In this document: positions 62,054 to 64,000 of the stretch, piece by piece | Position numbering within the stretch: position 1 is the first letter of the stretch | How the letters are laid out: each line of letters opens with the position of its first letter | Assembly: GCF_035975855.1 (NCBI RefSeq) | Contig: NZ_CP109055.1 | Coordinates: forward strand, 7,874,001-7,938,000 | Source: Streptomyces sp. NBC_01304 | Lineage (GTDB): Bacteria; Actinomycetota; Actinomycetes; Streptomycetales; Streptomycetaceae | Direction: 5' to 3' | Length of the DNA: 64,000 nt | The notes under the pieces: generated by a model | Seen by the model: the letters and a program-made list of their open reading frames with translations, nothing else | Database searches by the model: none | What the model was told of the DNA's origin: nothing | Made by a program: the position numbers and the translations under genes

Positions 62054-62776
62054 TTGATCTACGGCGTCATGAAGCTCACCGTCGGCGGGAGCCTGAAGAC
62101 AGTCTTCCGGCCCTGGGTCGAGGGGCTGGAGAACATTCCCGCCGAGGGACCGGCGATCCTCGCGAGCAATCACCTTTCGTTCTCGGACTCCTTCTTCCTG
62201 CCGGCCGTCCTCGACCGCAAGGTCACCTTTATCGCCAAGGCCGAGTACTTCACCTCGCCGGGCGTGAAGGGCAAGCTGACGGCCGCGTTCTTCAAGGGCG
62301 TCGGCCAGCTCCCCGTGGACCGCTCGGGCGCGCGCGGCGCGGGTGAGGCGGCCATCAAGAGCGGCATCGACGTCATCGAGCGCGGCGAGCTCTTCGGCAT
62401 CTACCCGGAGGGCACCCGCTCCCCGGACGGCCGCCTGTACCGCGGCAAGCCCGGCGGCCTCGCGCGCGTGGCGCTCGCCACCGGCGCCCCGGTCATCCCC
62501 GTCGCGATGATCAACACGGAGAAGATCCAGCCCCCCGGCAAGGTCCTCCCCAAGCTGATGCGCCCCGGGATCCGGATCGGCAAGCCGCTCGACTTCAGCC
62601 GCTATCAGGGCATGGAGGGCGACCGCTTCATCCTGCGCTCGGTGACCGACGAGGTCATGTACGAAATCATGAAGCTTTCGGGCCAGGAGTACGTCGACAT
62701 CTACGCGACCGCCGCGAAGCGGCAGATCGCGGATGCGGAGAAGAAGGCGGCCGAGGGGAAGAAGAAGGCCGCGTAA
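62054..62776 (+). CDS. 1-acyl-sn-glycerol-3-phosphate acyltransferase (PlsC type)
   Basis: 240 residues from a TTG at 62054 with GAAAGG upstream; ATG 62069 is an alternative. Acyltransferase block I NHLSFSD (about 38-44), FIAKAEYF, VGQLPVDRSG, block III EGTRSPDGRLYRGKPGGLARVA (about 119) and block IV VIPVAMI. It esterifies lysophosphatidate to phosphatidate in membrane lipid synthesis, or a related acyl acceptor. The C-terminal tail is Lys/Ala-rich. Confidence 0.93.
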   Translation: MIYGVMKLTVGGSLKTVFRPWVEGLENIPAEGPAILASNHLSFSDSFFLPAVLDRKVTFIAKAEYFTSPGVKGKLTAAFFKGVGQLPVDRSGARGAGEAAIKSGIDVIERGELFGIYPEGTRSPDGRLYRGKPGGLARVALATGAPVIPVAMINTEKIQPPGKVLPKLMRPGIRIGKPLDFSRYQGMEGDRFILRSVTDEVMYEIMKLSGQEYVDIYATAAKRQIADAEKKAAEGKKKAA

Positions 62777-62801
62777 TCTTCAGCCCGTGCCGGGGATCAA
62801 T

Positions 62802-62906
62802 CAGCCCGTCCGGCGTTTGAGGACAGAGGCCGAAGGCCGATCCGGGGTCCGGGGCGGAGCCCCGAAGCTGTCTGCAAGACTTTCGGGAAGGGGCGGGGTG
62901 GGGGAG
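62802..62906 (+). repeat. GC-rich interspersed element, longest copy
   Basis: Modules in order: CAGCCCGTCCGGCGTTTGAG, GAGGCCGAAGGCCGAT, a hairpin-forming GGGGTCCGGGGCGGAGCCCC, then CGGGAAGGGGCGGGG. Preceded by a partial head (CAGCCCGTGCCGG) at 62781. It fills the gap between the acyltransferase and the sensor kinase. Confidence 0.8.
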
Positions 62907-62911
62907 AAGCA

Positions 62912-64000
62912 ATGCCCAAACGCGAACGTGTGATGCGCATGTCCGTCGAACAGCCCCTCTGGCGCGCTCTGACGGGGTACCGCGTACTGACCCTCCTCTA
63001 CGCCATAGGCCTCTTCGTGAAGGCCAGGGACGAATACCTGCGCCCCTGGGTGGCGATCGCCTACTTCGCGGTCCTGGCCATATGGACCCTGGCCACGCTC
63101 CCTCGGGTCGCCGGCGCAGCCACCTGCACCAAGCGCTTCCTCACCGTCGACCTCGCGGTGGCCCTCACCGGCATCCTGCTCACCCCGGTCGCCGACCCGG
63201 GCCACGGCGACGGCCCGACCCTGCCGTCCATCTGGACCGCCGGCGCCGTCCTCGCCTACGCGCTCAAGGGCGGCTGGCGCTGGGCCGCGGTCGCGTCCGC
63301 GCTCGTCGGCGTCGCCAACATCGTCCAGCGCGGCGCGCCCAGCCAGGACACGCTGCACAACGTGCTGCTCGTATGGGTCGCGTCGATAGCGATCGGGTAC
63401 GTCGTCGAAGTGGCCCGCGCCTCGGAGGCGACCCTCGCCCGGGCCCTCGAGATCGAGGCGGCGACCCGCGAGCGCGAACGCCTGGCCCGCGACATCCACG
63501 ACTCCGTCCTGCAGGTCCTCGCCATGGTCCAGCGGCGCGGCACCGCGATCGGCGGCGAGGCGGCCGAGCTCGGCCGGATGGCGGGCGAGCAGGAGGTCGC
63601 GCTGCGCACCCTGGTGGCCGGAGGCCTGGTGCCCGCGTCCCGCGCCTCGGAGGACGCCTCGCTCGGCGCCCTGGTCCGCGAGGTCGACGAGCCCGACTCG
63701 GACCCCGACGACCGGGGCCCGCGCGACCTGCGCACGCTCCTGTCGCCGCATGCCGGGTCCAAGGTGACGCTCTCCGAGCCGGGCGCCCCGGTGCTGCTCC
63801 TGCCGGCCGCCGCACGCGAGCTGGCCGCCGCTGTCAGTGCCGCCCTGGACAATGTCCGCAGACACGCGGGAGAAGACGCCCAGGCCTGGATCCTGATCGA
63901 GGACTGGCCGGACGAAGTGATCGTGACGGTGCGGGACGACGGCCCCGGCATCCCCGAGGGCCGGCTCGCCCAGGCCGAGGGGGAGGGGCGGCTCGGGGTC
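62912..64000 (+). CDS. Sensor histidine kinase, MacS-like, 3' end off window
   Basis: Open from ATG 62912 (MPKRERVMRMSVEQPLWRALTG) to the window end with no stop, so the C-terminus is missing; at least 363 residues. Five or so transmembrane helices (RVLTLLYAIGLFVKA, VAIAYFAVLAIWTLA, VDLAVALTGILLTPV, LHNVLLVWVASIAIGYVVEV) precede the phosphoacceptor helix RERERLARDIHDSVLQVLAMVQ (His about 193) and a HATPase domain with AAVSAALDNVRRHAG and VTVRDDGPGIPEGR. The place beside the PlsC gene fits the MacR-MacS system I recall from S. coelicolor (SCO2120-2121), which affects antibiotic production and development. The regulator gene should lie just downstream. Confidence 0.85.
   Translation, partial: MPKRERVMRMSVEQPLWRALTGYRVLTLLYAIGLFVKARDEYLRPWVAIAYFAVLAIWTLATLPRVAGAATCTKRFLTVDLAVALTGILLTPVADPGHGDGPTLPSIWTAGAVLAYALKGGWRWAAVASALVGVANIVQRGAPSQDTLHNVLLVWVASIAIGYVVEVARASEATLARALEIEAATRERERLARDIHDSVLQVLAMVQRRGTAIGGEAAELGRMAGEQEVALRTLVAGGLVPASRASEDASLGALVREVDEPDSDPDDRGPRDLRTLLSPHAGSKVTLSEPGAPVLLLPAAARELAAAVSAALDNVRRHAGEDAQAWILIEDWPDEVIVTVRDDGPGIPEGRLAQAEGEGRLGV

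Overview
The window is a GC-rich (about 70%) actinobacterial chromosome segment, almost certainly from a Streptomyces species. The evidence is the codon bias, the common GTG and TTG starts, the many ATGA/GTGA stop-start overlaps, and gene content and order that I recall as the core block around SCO2120-SCO2175 of S. coelicolor. No tRNA, rRNA, CRISPR array, insertion sequence or prophage is visible.

Layout. (1) 1-6.1 kb: the end of an accessory biosynthetic cluster: the C-terminus of an iterative type I polyketide synthase carrying a dehydratase and its own phosphopantetheinyl transferase, a free acyl carrier protein, an alpha/beta hydrolase, a glycosyltransferase and two methyltransferases. 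(2) 6.2-22.4 kb: a hendecad-repeat mini-protein, a CobU fusion, an HtrA-like lipoprotein protease, an ABC exporter, a methyltransferase, a DUF3043 membrane protein, PspA with its partner, a two-component system, an RND transporter, an acetyltransferase, NadA and a HesB-type Fe-S carrier. (3) 22.5-36.5 kb: adenosine kinase, a NifS-TusA fusion and the aerobic respiratory block ctaCDF ... ctaE-qcrCAB (cytochrome aa3 oxidase plus bcc complex), with an L,D-transpeptidase and a degenerate receiver protein between the two operons. (4) 36.6-42.4 kb: trpD; a SAM-IV riboswitch, a six-residue upstream ORF and a terminator ahead of a SufS-like enzyme; a stand-alone Lrp ligand domain; a rhomboid protease; a zinc-ribbon protein; a NYN-domain protein. 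(5) 42.6-52.7 kb: two tandem NlpC/P60 hydrolases, a gluzincin lipoprotein, a divergent PadR/MATE pair with a palindromic operator, GT87 and GT4 glycosyltransferases and an acyl-CoA ligase. (6) 53-64 kb: a phosphoesterase, a SRPBCC protein, an ArsA-like protein with an altered P-loop, DUF5304, the ROK glucokinase GlkA, an EEP-fold protein, geosmin synthase, an esterase, a PlsC-type acyltransferase and the start of a sensor kinase that runs off the window.

The middle is housekeeping: respiration, NAD, Fe-S/sulfur, tryptophan and envelope functions, with perfect-stem terminators at most transcription-unit ends. The more unusual material is regulatory or structural: the SAM-IV leader with a mini-ORF that ends on the terminator, a palindrome over the ctaE start codon, tandem repeats anchored on the stop codons of three unrelated genes, a GC-rich interspersed element in one orientation, and the 11-residue-repeat protein beside the CobU fusion.
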